59,956 bases of DNA, taken from contig CABRNK010000018.1 in assembly GCA_902472305.1 (NCBI GenBank), positions 1 through 59,956 on the forward strand, given 5' to 3'. The notes under the pieces are model-generated. The model was not told the DNA's origin. It did not search any database and saw nothing but the letters and a program-made list of their open reading frames with translations. Positions 52,681 through 59,956 of the stretch are shown here, in pieces. Position 1 is the first letter of the stretch. Each line of letters begins with the position of its first letter. The stretch is from Hominenteromicrobium sp900549945. Lineage in GTDB: Bacteria > Bacillota > Clostridia > Oscillospirales > Acutalibacteraceae. Made by a program: the position numbers and the translations under genes.

Positions 52681-54036
52681 TCAGTTCCCGTCGTGCGTGC
52701 CGATCGTTCCCACGCCGCCGGCCGCGCCGGAGGGCGGTGCATCGTCCGTCGCCGCCGTGCTGCCGGTATCCGCGTCGCCCTCCGGCGCCGGCGAGGGCGT
52801 CGGAGAAGCGGAGGCGCTCGGCATCGGCACCGCCTCGCCGTCTATGTTCACGGCCTCGTCCGAAAAGAGCTTTGCGAGCGTTTCAGCATCCGCCTCGCCG
52901 GTCTCCTCCAGGCCATTGCCGCTCTGGAATGCCGAGACGGACGCCGCCGTAACCTCGCCGTACATGCCGTCGTATTCCTCGGTCAGATAGCCGAGCGCCG
53001 CGAGACGCTCCTGCATGGCGAACACCTCGCTGCTCTCGTCGCCCTGCTTCAGCGCCTTGTATTCCGGCGCCGGGCTTGCAGAGGGCGAAGGCTCCGCCGT
53101 GCCGAGCTCCATCGTCACCGAGGGCTCGCTCGATTCCGTCAGCTCGGGATACGCGAGGCCCATCATTTCGAGGGCAGCCGTGTAGACCGTTCTGCCCTGC
53201 CACTCCATATAGTGCGGGTCAATCGCATAGACGCGCCCGTTTTTCACCGCCGTCAGCTCCGCATACTGGGTGTCCGCAAGGATCTGCGTGCGCACGGCCT
53301 CCGTGCAGAAGATCATCGTCGGATCGCTGAGCTTCAAATCCTCATAGGTGAATGTGCCGCCGGTGCGCCCCTTGAAGATATTCGTCAGGCCCATATAGGA
53401 CATCATAACGCTGCCGAGTTCGTCGCCCGTGACCGCCTGCCCGCTCAGATCGGAAATATAGCAGGCCGTGACGACCGTCGTGCTCTCCGGCACGAGCCGG
53501 GCGAGATCGTCGAGGGAGGAAAAAATATTCTGCGCCGCCTTGACGCCGGCCGTCGCGCCGGTCGAGGTGCCGTTCAGCGCCGATCCCACCTCGGAATAAA
53601 GCCGCTCGAAATCCTCGCGGTTCGCAGCGCGGTTCAAAAGCAGCACCTTCACACCCGCCTCCTCGAGCGCCGCGCGCGTCGCGTCGTCCATCGTCTCAGC
53701 GAGAACCAGATCCACGCCGCCGTTCAGGATCGCGGCGGAATCTGTCGCAGAAATCTTCGTCAGCACCTCAAGCTCCGGCTGGGTGCAGTCCTCGCTCGCC
53801 AGCGCAAGGCTCGTCTCATAGCCCATCGCGAGCACGACGTCCGCAAGGCTGCCCGAGAGCACCGCCACCTTCTGCGGCTTCGCATCGATCGTGACCTCGT
53901 TGATCGTGACCGGGTAATCCTGCGTGATCACACCGGATTCCATATTGACCGGCTGCGAGCAGGCCGCGGTAGAAAGCGCCAGAAGCGCACACATCACGGC
54001 CGCCGCGGCACGGCGGATCCATTTCATCGTTTTCAT
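52681..54036 (-). CDS. periplasmic-binding-type lipoprotein fused to a peptidoglycan-binding domain
   Basis: 451 residues. Lipobox TAAC (cysteine near 26), then an ABC siderophore/cobalamin-type binding domain (about 45-295; QKVAVLSGSLADVVLAMGYE, then LSDPTMIFCTEAV). A Pro/Ser linker leads to a peptidoglycan-binding-1 domain (about 325-390; VFAMQERLAALGYL, DGMYGEVTAASVSAFQ) and a low-complexity tail. It is anchored outside and probably attached to the wall. No permease or ATPase gene is adjacent, so it may be a sensor or orphan receptor. Confidence 0.82.
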   Translation of the reverse strand: MKTMKWIRRAAAAVMCALLALSTAACSQPVNMESGVITQDYPVTINEVTIDAKPQKVAVLSGSLADVVLAMGYETSLALASEDCTQPELEVLTKISATDSAAILNGGVDLVLAETMDDATRAALEEAGVKVLLLNRAANREDFERLYSEVGSALNGTSTGATAGVKAAQNIFSSLDDLARLVPESTTVVTACYISDLSGQAVTGDELGSVMMSYMGLTNIFKGRTGGTFTYEDLKLSDPTMIFCTEAVRTQILADTQYAELTAVKNGRVYAIDPHYMEWQGRTVYTAALEMMGLAYPELTESSEPSVTMELGTAEPSPSASPAPEYKALKQGDESSEVFAMQERLAALGYLTEEYDGMYGEVTAASVSAFQSGNGLEETGEADAETLAKLFSDEAVNIDGEAVPMPSASASPTPSPAPEGDADTGSTAATDDAPPSGAAGGVGTIGTHDGN

Positions 54037-54140
54037 AAGCCATCTGCCGCCGAAGCGGCACCCTCACTTTCCAAAACAAAATCGCGCAAAAGCGCGGCGC
54101 CTAGCTGCGCCGTCGGCCGCACGGAGATAATACACAGTAT

Positions 54141-54170
54141 ATTTTAACCGCTTATGCCCGTCGTTGTCAA
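54141..54170 (-). promoter_or_regulatory. promoter of the binding-protein fusion gene
   Basis: TTGACA (54170-54165), 18 bases, TAAAAT (54146-54141), about 105 bases before the start codon. Confidence 0.7.
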
Positions 54171-54189
54171 CCTTTTTGACAGAAAACAC

Positions 54190-54218
54190 TTGACTTTTAC
54201 CGGAAAACCCGGTAAAAT
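54190..54218 (+). promoter_or_regulatory. promoter of tRNA-Ser
   Basis: TTGACT (54190-54195), 17 bases, TAAAAT (54213-54218), 42 bases before the tRNA. Confidence 0.75.
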
Positions 54219-54260
54219 AATACGCGTTGCAGGAAAGCATTGCAGCGCACAATAGAATTT

Positions 54261-54349
54261 GGAAGCGTATCGAAGTGGTCATAACGGGCCTGACTCGAAA
54301 TCAGGTAGCCTTCACGGGCTCGTGGGTTCGAATCCCACCGCTTCCGCCA
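54261..54349 (+). tRNA. tRNA-Ser (CGA)
   Basis: An 89-base type II tRNA with acceptor GGAAGCG/CGCTTCC, discriminator G, encoded CCA, anticodon loop CTCGAAA (anticodon CGA at 54296-54298, reading UCG), a long variable arm and T-loop GGTTCGAATCC. It is the insertion target of the element that follows. Confidence 0.96.
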
Positions 54350-54352
54350 TCG

Positions 54353-54388
54353 AAAAATCCAGTAACCATGCGGGTTTCTGGATTTTTT
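54353..54388 (+). terminator. terminator after tRNA-Ser
   Basis: AAAAATCCAG pairs with CTGGATTTTT, followed by a T run. It starts four bases beyond the CCA. Confidence 0.85.
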
Positions 54389-54425
54389 CTTTTTTGTGTC
54401 CGCTCTAAAAATCACCCGGTTTTAG

Positions 54426-54457
54426 GCTGTTCTTTCCATAATCTTGGAAAGAACAGC
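54426..54457 (-). terminator. terminator of the integrase gene
   Basis: Perfect 12-bp stem GCTGTTCTTTCC (54426-54437) with GGAAAGAACAGC (54446-54457), eight bases before the integrase stop codon end. Confidence 0.82.
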
Positions 54458-54465
54458 TTTTCGCT

Positions 54466-55676
54466 TTATTCCCCGATTTTTTCTGCGTTTTGCTCCCATC
54501 TGCTTCCGAAATCGCCCGCTTCGGGAAGGGGCATTTCGCTCACCATCACCTGCGCCGAGGACAATTTCGAACTGTAATCCAGATGGGCGTAAATGTTTGC
54601 CGTAGTGGAAAAATCCGAGCGCCCCAGCCAGTCCTGAATCTGCTTGAGCGGTACACCGTTGGCAAGTAGGAGAGATGCGCAGCTATGCCTGAGATCGTGG
54701 AAGCGCATTTTCTTCATGCCGTGCCGCTGGATAAAGGCTGGAAATTGGGAGGTCAGGTAATCGGGCTTCATCCTCTCACCAAGCTCATCTACGAACACGA
54801 ATCCGTCGTATTCATAGTTGTAGCAGTTGCCGCAGACCTGCTTGTTCAGTTCCTGCGCCGCCTTGACCTCCGCAAAGTATTCCTTGAATCTTCCCACCAG
54901 CGGCAGGGTGCGCATGCTGGATTTGGTTTTTGCCGATTCCTGCTCGATGATCTGCGTTTTCCCGCCCACATTGACGGAGGTCACCGTCCGTTTGGTGGTC
55001 AGCGTTCCCCGCTCAAAGTCGATGGCGTCCCACTTGAGCCCTAGCACTTCGCCACGGCGCAAGCCGTAAAAGGCGGCAACCAAGACCGGCAGTTCCAGCT
55101 TTGTCCCCTTGACCACTTCAAATAAGTGCTGGAGCTCCGCCGCATCCAGAAATACCGGCTGGAAATCGTTCTTCTTGGGACGGTCTACCTTCATCGCTAC
55201 GTTCTGCGCTACCAGATCGGTTTTCATGGCGTATTTTAACGCCTGATGAATCACAGCGTGGTAGTGGATCACGGAATTAGGTTTGACCGTCCGCAGCTTT
55301 TCCGAATAAAACTGCTGGACGTGTCTTACTTCCAAGTCCTTTAGAGTAATCGGCTTATTCCAGAAATACGGCCCGATGGTCTGCTTCACCATGCTTTCAT
55401 AGGAGCCGAGGGTGGTGGGCTTCACCCTGACCTTGACGATCTCCAGCCAGCCGAGCAGATAGTCGGCAAACAGCATATTGGAGCAAAGCTCACCGATCTC
55501 TGCGGGCGGCTCAAAGGCGTTACGGATTTTTACAAGCTCCGCTTCGGCCTTACGTTTGTTTCCCTTTTCGGGAAGTCCGGTGGATATGTACTTGACGTGC
55601 CGCTTGTTTTTGCTGTCGTAGAAACTTAACACGGCGTAGTAATACCCTTTTTTACCTGTAAATGTCCTGATACCAT
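54466..55676 (-). CDS. int: tyrosine recombinase/integrase with a -1 frame break near codon 10
   Basis: The main frame (54466-55632) encodes a full integrase: SAM-like core-binding domain, then catalytic domain with YGLRRGEVLGLKW (Arg I), HDLRHSCASLLL (His-x2-Arg) and the nucleophile Tyr in STTANIYAHLDY. Its own frame has no ATG. GGAGGT and an ATG at 55676 give MVSGHLQVKK in another frame. A -1 shift at A AAA AAG (55653-55647) then joins GYYYAVLSFYDSKN. This is either programmed frameshifting, a point deletion or a base-call error. If none occurs, a GTG at 55632 could start a shortened protein. Confidence 0.85.
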
Positions 55677-55722
55677 ATTTGTTTTACCTCCGTTCTTTGT
55701 ATTTGGCATTCACGGACAGTCC

Positions 55723-55756
55723 GGCACCGACAAGGCCATTGTACCCTGCCGGTGCC
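55723..55756 (-). other. hairpin between parB and int
   Basis: GGCACCG-CA-GG pairs with CC-TG-CGGTGCC (two mismatches). No T run follows, so it is either a weak terminator or a structured leader of int. Confidence 0.4.
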
Positions 55757-55842
55757 GTTCTTTCCATTGTGCGAAGGTCGTGCTCCGCACACATTTTCGG
55801 TTCGAATCAGCGGCTGTCCCTGTCCCGCTCCCGTCTGCGCTG

Positions 55843-56730
55843 TCATTGCTCCAACAGCTTGATGACCGTATCGCAGACTTGCTTGTCCGTATAGCTTTGG
55901 GGGAAGTATTTGCGAATGTCCTCCCGCTTGAATTTGTACTGTTCCTGCTGGTTGGGCTTCTGTTCACCAAGGATGTCGTAGATCGTCTGGTCTTGCAGCA
56001 CCCCCTCCTGTGAAAGTTTCTTTAAGCGGATTGCCTGTGCGTGGGACGGAGTGCAGTCGTTGAGTTCCATTGCGTTTAACAACACCCGTTGTTCCGACTG
56101 CTCTAAGTACGAAATTTCTACCGCAGGGTTGAAAGCGATTTTTCCGTCGTCCACCATCGAGAGCAGTTCGGGGATCAAGTAGGTCAAGCGGATATACCTG
56201 CGCACTTGGTCTTTGCTTTCACCTGCATCGTCGGCTACTTTTTCTACGCTGAGCAACTTCTCTGCAACTTGCACAGAAGCTTTACCCTGATGTTTAATTG
56301 CATCCAGCTTCATCTTGTAAGCAAATGCTTTTTCGCTGGGCAAAATATGTTCCCGTTGCAGGTTAGCGTCCACCATTGCGATGACCGCTTCATCGTCGGT
56401 CATATCCCGCACGATGACGGGCATTGTCTCGATACCCAGCACCTGACATGCCGCCAGCCGCCGATGTCCGGAGATCAACTCGTACCCGTCCTCCGGCAAA
56501 GGACGAGCGAGCGCCGGCGTGAGCGTCCCGAACTTTTGGATGCTTTCAATCAAACGTTTCATCTCCTCGTCGTTTGGAATTTTGAACGGATGATCCTTAA
56601 ACGGGTGCAGCTCAGTAAGCGGAATGTCTTTGACTCGTTCCAGCTTGGCATCGTCCCGTTCCTCCTACGAGGAAAACAGCTCGTCCAGCGAATTTGTTGG
56701 TAAAGTAAAATCAGATTTTCGTTTTGTCAT
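55843..56730 (-). pseudogene. ParB-like nuclease-domain protein with amber codon 22
   Basis: ATG at 56730 with AAAGGAGG upstream starts MTKRKSDFTLPTNS. Codon 22 is TAG (56667-56665), after which the same frame continues EERDDAKLERVKDIPLT for a complete ParB domain (LISGHRRLAACQVLG, ANLQREHILPSEKAFAYKM) and helix-turn-helix to 55843. Only an internal ATG at 56562 can restart it; that would remove the N-terminal part of the ParB fold. ParB-like proteins in such elements aid maintenance or regulation. Confidence 0.8.
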
Positions 56731-56744
56731 TGTGTTTGCCTCCT

Positions 56745-57098
56745 TTATTGCCATTTCAGATTACTTTCACCGGGACAGAGAAACACCGCTTTGATGTCTG
56801 CCTGAAACCGATGCCAGCGCAGGGCTTCTGCTTTCAGCATCAGCGCATCGATAAAGCCGAGTGCATTTGCTTTCACTGTAAGCTGATTGATGTTGTTTCC
56901 GATGGCGGAGAGCTGGCGCATTGCTTTATAAAATCTTGCGTCCGGTTTTTCTTTCGGCTCGTAGTTACAAAGCAACATCCTTATTACCGTAGACTTCGGC
57001 AGTCCTGCAATTTTTGCCTTACGGTTTAGCTCTGAGTATTCTTTCTCGCTGAGCCAAACCCTTATCGGGATATTCCTTTTTCAATTATCTGTTTTCAT
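56745..57098 (-). pseudogene. mobC: MobC-family mobilization protein with opal codon 6
   Basis: ATG at 57098 with AAAGGAA upstream gives MKTDN, then TGA (57083-57081), then KRNIPIRVWLSEKEYSELN and the MobC core LSAIGNNINQLTVKANALG. The frame is otherwise intact for 117 codons. MobC helps a relaxase open the transfer origin. A restart at the ATG at 56978 would lose the DNA-binding half. TGA as selenocysteine is not supported here. Confidence 0.8.
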
Positions 57099-57139
57099 AT
57101 CAACGTTCCTTTCGTTTGTTTGATTTTCTCATAGAGGTT

Positions 57140-57195
57140 TTAGGACACTTCCTAACGAGATTTACTGTTTGCGGCCTTTTGGGGGCACAAACAGT
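57140..57195. other. candidate transfer origin (inverted repeats)
   Basis: Two perfect inverted repeats lie between two mobilization genes: TTAGGA-CACT-TCCTAA (57140-57155) and ACTGTTTG...CAAACAGT (57164-57171, 57188-57195). The arrangement resembles oriT regions next to mobC. No known nick sequence was recognised. Confidence 0.35.
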
Positions 57196-57227
57196 CTGCT
57201 CGCTACGATAGCGCAGCCATTTTCTGC

Positions 57228-57488
57228 TTAACGTAATTCTTTCAAAATCGCATCTATACAGCAGATAATTTCATCCTTTTCAAGCTGCGGAATGGCTGCT
57301 CTCAGTTGCTTTAACTGCCGGAAAAGTCGGTAATCTTTTTCTCGGACTGTTGCTTCAACATTCATTCCAAGCCCCAGCCTCCGCAGATATTCTGAAAGAG
57401 AAAGCGCACAGTATTCGGCATTTTTCAAAAGTTTTTCTTTCTCCTCCGGCGTTGCCCGCACATTGATTCCAAGTGTTTTGCTTCTCAT
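57228..57488 (-). CDS. small MobC/ribbon-helix-helix-like mobilization protein
   Basis: 86 residues. GINVRATPEEKEKLLKNAEY followed by SLSEYLRRLGLG is the ribbon-helix-helix plus helix pattern of relaxosome accessory proteins (compare the bacterial mobilization protein family). Its ATG overlaps the stop of the PC4/YdbC-like gene by four bases. It probably binds near the inverted repeats downstream. Frame intact. Confidence 0.65.
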   Translation of the reverse strand: MRSKTLGINVRATPEEKEKLLKNAEYCALSLSEYLRRLGLGMNVEATVREKDYRLFRQLKQLRAAIPQLEKDEIICCIDAILKELR

Positions 57489-57706
57489 GCTTCCGCCTCC
57501 CCAAATACGATTTTTAAAGCCTCCAACAGCTTCTGCGCTTCCTCCCGCTTCAGTGAAATTCCCTTTGAGGCGATGTCTCCCTGCCAGCGGCGGATGTCGA
57601 TCATCGGATCATAAACGCCCCATTTTACGATATTGATTTCCTTGGTTACGCCGTACGGCTTTCCGCCGAGCACGGCGATTTTCTTTACAATTTCATAATT
57701 TGCCAT
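57485..57706 (-). CDS. PC4/YdbC family ssDNA-binding protein
   Basis: 73 residues starting MANYEIVKKIAVLGGKPYG and containing NIVKWGVYDPMIDIRRW and KGISLKREEAQKLLEAL, as in YdbC, a PC4-like single-stranded DNA binding protein. It may act in replication or transfer of the element. Start at 57706 with AAGGAG about nine bases upstream. Confidence 0.85.
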   Translation of the reverse strand: MANYEIVKKIAVLGGKPYGVTKEINIVKWGVYDPMIDIRRWQGDIASKGISLKREEAQKLLEALKIVFGEAEA

Positions 57707-57770
57707 TGCTTTTTTCTCCTTCCCGTATTTTCTGTTTGTGACGGTAATGACGCTTGTGACGGGCATTTCG

Positions 57771-58787
57771 CTATATACCGTTTGTCCCGTCATTTGCGTC
57801 ACCGCCGTCATGCCGTATGAACTTGATCAGCCTGCTTTGTCCCGTCCGCTTGGTACGGTACTCGATTCCGGCGGGCTCCAATACCTCATAGAAAAACTGC
57901 CCTAAGTACTTCGTTACCACATTGGGCGTGGTTTCCGTCTCCGCCATATCTGCAATCAACTCGGTGGCGGTTCCCACCCATTCGGTGCGGTCTTTCATAA
58001 ATTCCGCTACCCGAAAAAGAAATGGCGGAATCTCCGCCTTGTGGATTTCCTCCGTGTTTTTGCGTTCTACAAGTTCCCATTTCAGGTCTTGAAACCGCAG
58101 GGTCAGCTCCTGATATTCCACATCCCGCCCGCAGGCAAGAAGCGTGGCATCCCGACTGCTTCGCTTGCGCTTGAGCACATAGTTGGTGTCCGCCGCCCCG
58201 GTAATACCGGTAGAGCCGGACACCTCGTTGAACGGATCGTCTCCGTCCTTCAACTTTCGCAGATGGTGTACGAGAATAATGGAAATATCGTGCTCGTCTG
58301 CGATCCGCTTAATGGAGGAAATGTCGTCGTAATCGTTGCCGTACATTCCCGTTTTCCCGGTGCTTCCCTTGGAATCCCGCACCTTTTGGAGCGTGTCAAT
58401 AATCACCAGCTTTGTTTTCGGGAAGTCCTCCAAGAAGTTGATGATTTCTTCCTCCAGCCCGTTCCCGATCAAGCCGCAGGTCACTGCTAAATGGAAACTG
58501 CGGGGCGGATCATTGGTCAAATCGAAAAGTCGGTCTTTAATTCGTCTTTGCGTATCCTCCAAGCAGAGATACAGCACGTCGCAGTGCATGGTCGGGATTC
58601 CCCAAACAGAGAACCCCTGCGATACCTGTAAGCCAAGCCACAGCATCAGCCAGCTTTTGCCGATTTTGGCGGCTCCGCTCAGGACATTCACGCCCTGCGG
58701 GATCAGCCCATCGACAATGAACATGGTCTTACTCATCGGTGTGGCCAACAGAGTTTCTGCGTCCACGGTCGCTAATTTTCTTTTCAT
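57771..58787 (-). CDS. RepA/RegA-type AAA ATPase (replicative helicase-like)
   Basis: 338 residues of the RecA-like fold. Walker A LSGAAKIGKSWLML, Walker B LVIIDTLQKVR and IILVHHLRKLKDGDDPF are as in plasmid RepA hexameric helicases. The C-terminal part is a likely winged helix (VTKYLGQFFYEV). Start at 58787 with AAAGGAA. It likely drives replication of the excised element. Confidence 0.85.
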   Translation of the reverse strand: MKRKLATVDAETLLATPMSKTMFIVDGLIPQGVNVLSGAAKIGKSWLMLWLGLQVSQGFSVWGIPTMHCDVLYLCLEDTQRRIKDRLFDLTNDPPRSFHLAVTCGLIGNGLEEEIINFLEDFPKTKLVIIDTLQKVRDSKGSTGKTGMYGNDYDDISSIKRIADEHDISIILVHHLRKLKDGDDPFNEVSGSTGITGAADTNYVLKRKRSSRDATLLACGRDVEYQELTLRFQDLKWELVERKNTEEIHKAEIPPFLFRVAEFMKDRTEWVGTATELIADMAETETTPNVVTKYLGQFFYEVLEPAGIEYRTKRTGQSRLIKFIRHDGGDANDGTNGI

Positions 58788-58825
58788 AAGCACATTCCTT
58801 TCATTTTTGTTTTTCAGACAATTAG

Positions 58826-58914
58826 AACCCCGAAATCGAGGGGGTTGGTATAATTCCTTTATGTACCCCGATCCGGTGTCAAAAAGCCCTTGTAAACCGG
58901 GTGTTTTCACACCC
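58826..58914 (-). other. two hairpins between VLP and RepA-like genes
   Basis: GGGTGT/ACACCC (58899-58914) directly after the VLP stop and AACCCC/GGGGTT (58826-58846) further on. Neither has a good T run. They may be weak terminators or replication-related structures. Confidence 0.4.
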
Positions 58915-59271
58915 CTAATTGTCCGCTTTGCGCTTTCTTGCGCTCTCGTTTTTCTGCCTGCGGTGCACCTTTTTACTGCAAGCCGTGCAGTATTTCTGCC
59001 GGTTGGAGTTCGGCACAAAAACATCCCCGCACTCAGCGCAGTGATAAGTGCGCTGCTTGAAAATATCCGCATACAGTTCCTTTTCGGCTGGTAAAACCGC
59101 ATTACGGAAATACCTGCACAGCAGCGAATAGGAAATGGTCTGCGGGCAGACGCAAGGCTTCCCGTCATCCAACAGTAGACAGCTGCCGTCATCATAATTG
59201 GCGCACAGCCTTTTGATCAGCCGGTTACACCGTGTGCGTTGGGACGTGGTAAGCCGCAGAATTTCAGGCAC
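58915..59271 (-). CDS. cysteine-rich VLP family protein
   Basis: 118 residues. An N-terminal cysteine cluster (CNRLIKRLCANYDDGSC, then PCVCPQ) and a C-terminal zinc-ribbon-like CAECGDVFVPNSNRQKYC with CSKKVHRRQ match the Cys-rich VLP domain common in clostridial mobile elements. The basic tail suggests nucleic acid binding. The start overlaps the excisionase stop by eight bases. Confidence 0.85.
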   Translation of the reverse strand: MPEILRLTTSQRTRCNRLIKRLCANYDDGSCLLLDDGKPCVCPQTISYSLLCRYFRNAVLPAEKELYADIFKQRTYHCAECGDVFVPNSNRQKYCTACSKKVHRRQKNESARKRKADN

Positions 59272-59464
59272 TTGATTTCACCTCCTTTTTTTCTTCGGTC
59301 ACGAAGTTAATTACACTGACTTTCGGGATTTTGAAACTATTGCCGATTTTGATTGCCTGCAATTCACCATCGTTGATGAGATCGTAGGCAAGCTGTCGGC
59401 TGATGCCCAGCATTTCCCGAAGCTGCCGGACGGTCACGATGTCCGGATATTCTGGAAACATCAT
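59264..59464 (-). CDS. excisionase-like helix-turn-helix protein, N-terminal frame break
   Basis: 66 residues from the first usable ATG, with TVRQLREMLGISRQLAYDLI and IKIGNSFKIPKVSVINF of the excisionase/MerR-like HTH_17 family. That ATG has no ribosome site. The good site (GGAGG, 59514-59510) serves an ATG at 59498 followed by six As; with one A fewer it would read MKNQSSTELYQMMFPEYPD straight into this frame. As given, the 59498 start leads out of frame. Probable directionality factor for int. Confidence 0.8.
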   Translation of the reverse strand: MMFPEYPDIVTVRQLREMLGISRQLAYDLINDGELQAIKIGNSFKIPKVSVINFVTEEKKEVKSSA

Positions 59465-59524
59465 CTGATAAAGCTCTGTTGAGCTCTGATTTTTTCATAG
59501 CGCTTCCATCCTCCTTTTTTATGG

Positions 59525-59662
59525 CTATGTAAGGCAGATATCGACGTGAGGATCATAGTGCCTTCCGATATCTGTTGTGTTTTCTGAATCCCGTTTTTCT
59601 ATCCCTGCCCCCGTCAAGCGGCGTCGCCGTGCTCTCGTCGTCACAAACTTTGTATCGCTCAT
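59525..59662 (-). CDS. possible 45-aa basic peptide
   Basis: ATG at 59662 to TAG at 59525; starts MSDTKFVTTRARRRRLTGAG. No strong ribosome site, no recognised family. An inverted repeat CGTGC-TAA-GCACG overlaps its start region. The opposite-strand open frame in the same place looks like a shadow. The remaining sequence 59663-59956 has no gene. Confidence 0.25.
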   Translation of the reverse strand: MSDTKFVTTRARRRRLTGAGIEKRDSENTTDIGRHYDPHVDICLT

Positions 59663-59812
59663 TTCCGTGCTAAGCACGAAAAGCTCGCTTACGCCGTTGT
59701 TCCTCCTCTTCCCAAAAAGTCTGCCGACTTTTCGGGGACCCCTACGGTTGTGGCACAGTCATATCCCATTCGGATTATTATTCAATTTTCAAGGTGCAGT
59801 TAAGAAGGTCTT

Positions 59813-59913
59813 TCACTTATTCCCACTGGGAGAGGGCAAATGGCAACCCTAAACGGGAAAAATATTTTGAATTTGAAAAACCCTCTCACTTGTTCCCACT
59901 GGGAAGAGCAAAA
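59813..59913. repeat. two 28-base near-identical repeats spaced 73 bases
   Basis: Copies at 59813-59840 and 59886-59913 differ at a few bases; both contain the palindrome TTCCCACTGGGA. They lie in AT-rich non-coding DNA upstream of the element's gene block. They could be iterons, or binding sites for the RepA-like or ParB protein. Confidence 0.6.
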
Positions 59914-59956
59914 TTATCGGGTGTTTTTAAAAAATTTTTTGTTTTACAAGATCGGA

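Larger units (their letters stand above)
54320..59956. mobile_element. tRNA-Ser-integrated mobilizable element (left end, right end outside window)
   Basis: The tRNA-Ser 3' end is followed directly by a leftward tyrosine recombinase and then ParB, MobC-like, PC4/YdbC, RepA-like ATPase, VLP and excisionase genes, all on the minus strand. The base composition is more AT-rich than the host genes. The attachment core is presumably within the 3' end of the tRNA; it cannot be measured without the other end. No relaxase or conjugation genes are in view. Four genes have early frame breaks. Confidence 0.85.

Noticed and set aside
56665..56667. TAG in parB as a decoded amber (pyrrolysine or reassigned code)
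   Set aside because: A single case beside other unrelated start-proximal breaks; the host genes end normally with all stop types. Simple mutation is the cheaper explanation.
57081..57083. TGA in mobC read as selenocysteine
   Set aside because: It lies at codon 6 of a DNA-binding protein, no SECIS-like hairpin follows, and MobC has no selenocysteine members that I know of.
59577..59852. 91-codon + strand open frame near the right edge
   Set aside because: No ribosome site or domain, and it runs through the repeat region; judged non-coding.
1..59956. CRISPR arrays, rRNA genes, complete insertion sequences, prophage
   Set aside because: Looked for short regularly spaced repeats, rRNA signatures, transposases and phage structural genes; none seen.

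Overview
GC-rich, low-gap, operon-dense DNA with strong Shine-Dalgarno sites, a T-box leader, RpiR/HxlR/LysR regulators, LplABC-type sugar uptake, 2-hydroxyacyl-CoA dehydratase activase proteins and a soluble Hdr/Flx electron-transfer operon. Together these point to a strictly anaerobic, fermentative Clostridia-class Firmicute with high GC (Oscillospirales/Christensenellales-like gut lineages fit best; no rRNA is present to prove it). Nearly all long open frames antisense to the genes listed are GC-driven shadows.

Layout. (1) 0.4-13.7 kb: a sugar-catabolic locus. A leftward operon runs from a lipoprotein sugar-binding protein and two permeases through an apiosidase-like (DUF4038) glycosidase, a FucI/AraA-type isomerase, an FGGY kinase, a SIS sugar-phosphate isomerase and a zinc alcohol dehydrogenase. 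An RpiR regulator and a beta-propeller lactonase follow as separate units, and a SAF-domain oxidoreductase is divergent from the operon. (2) 13.8-24.9 kb: housekeeping and accessory genes: TcdA, a lipoprotein, a polysaccharide ABC exporter, a diacylglycerol-kinase-like protein, a T-box-controlled HTH-cupin-acyl-CoA synthetase fusion, an Mrp ATPase, YoaK with a 34-aa partner, a LysR regulator, and an HxlR regulator divergent from an NAD(P)-binding protein. (3) 25.0-35.9 kb: an 11-gene operon hdrB-hdrC-hdrA-mvhD, three Flx-like subunits, frdB-like, frdA-like, fumarase alpha and fumarase beta. The genes fit a soluble, flavin-based electron-bifurcating, NADH-linked fumarate reductase coupled to fumarase. 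(4) 36.1-54.0 kb: a two-component system, a cytidylate-kinase-like protein, a SLOG protein, an ApbE / lipoprotein / NusG-II / Gx-transporter cluster, a split 2-hydroxyacyl-CoA dehydratase/activase pair, an odd P-loop ATPase, NagB, a DMT and a MATE exporter, and a binding protein fused to a peptidoglycan-binding domain. (5) 54.26 kb to the end: tRNA-Ser(CGA) with an integrated mobilizable element (integrase, ParB, MobC-like proteins, PC4/YdbC, RepA-like ATPase, Cys-rich VLP protein, excisionase). Its right end lies outside the window.

Most interesting points: the Hdr-Flx-Frd-Fum operon; the T-box in front of an acyl-CoA synthetase; and the mobile element, in which four genes (int, parB, mobC, xis) each carry a reading-frame break within about the first 22 codons while the rest of each frame is intact. 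The int break lies exactly on an A AAA AAG slippery heptamer. Everything here was read by eye; no similarity search or folding program was run.
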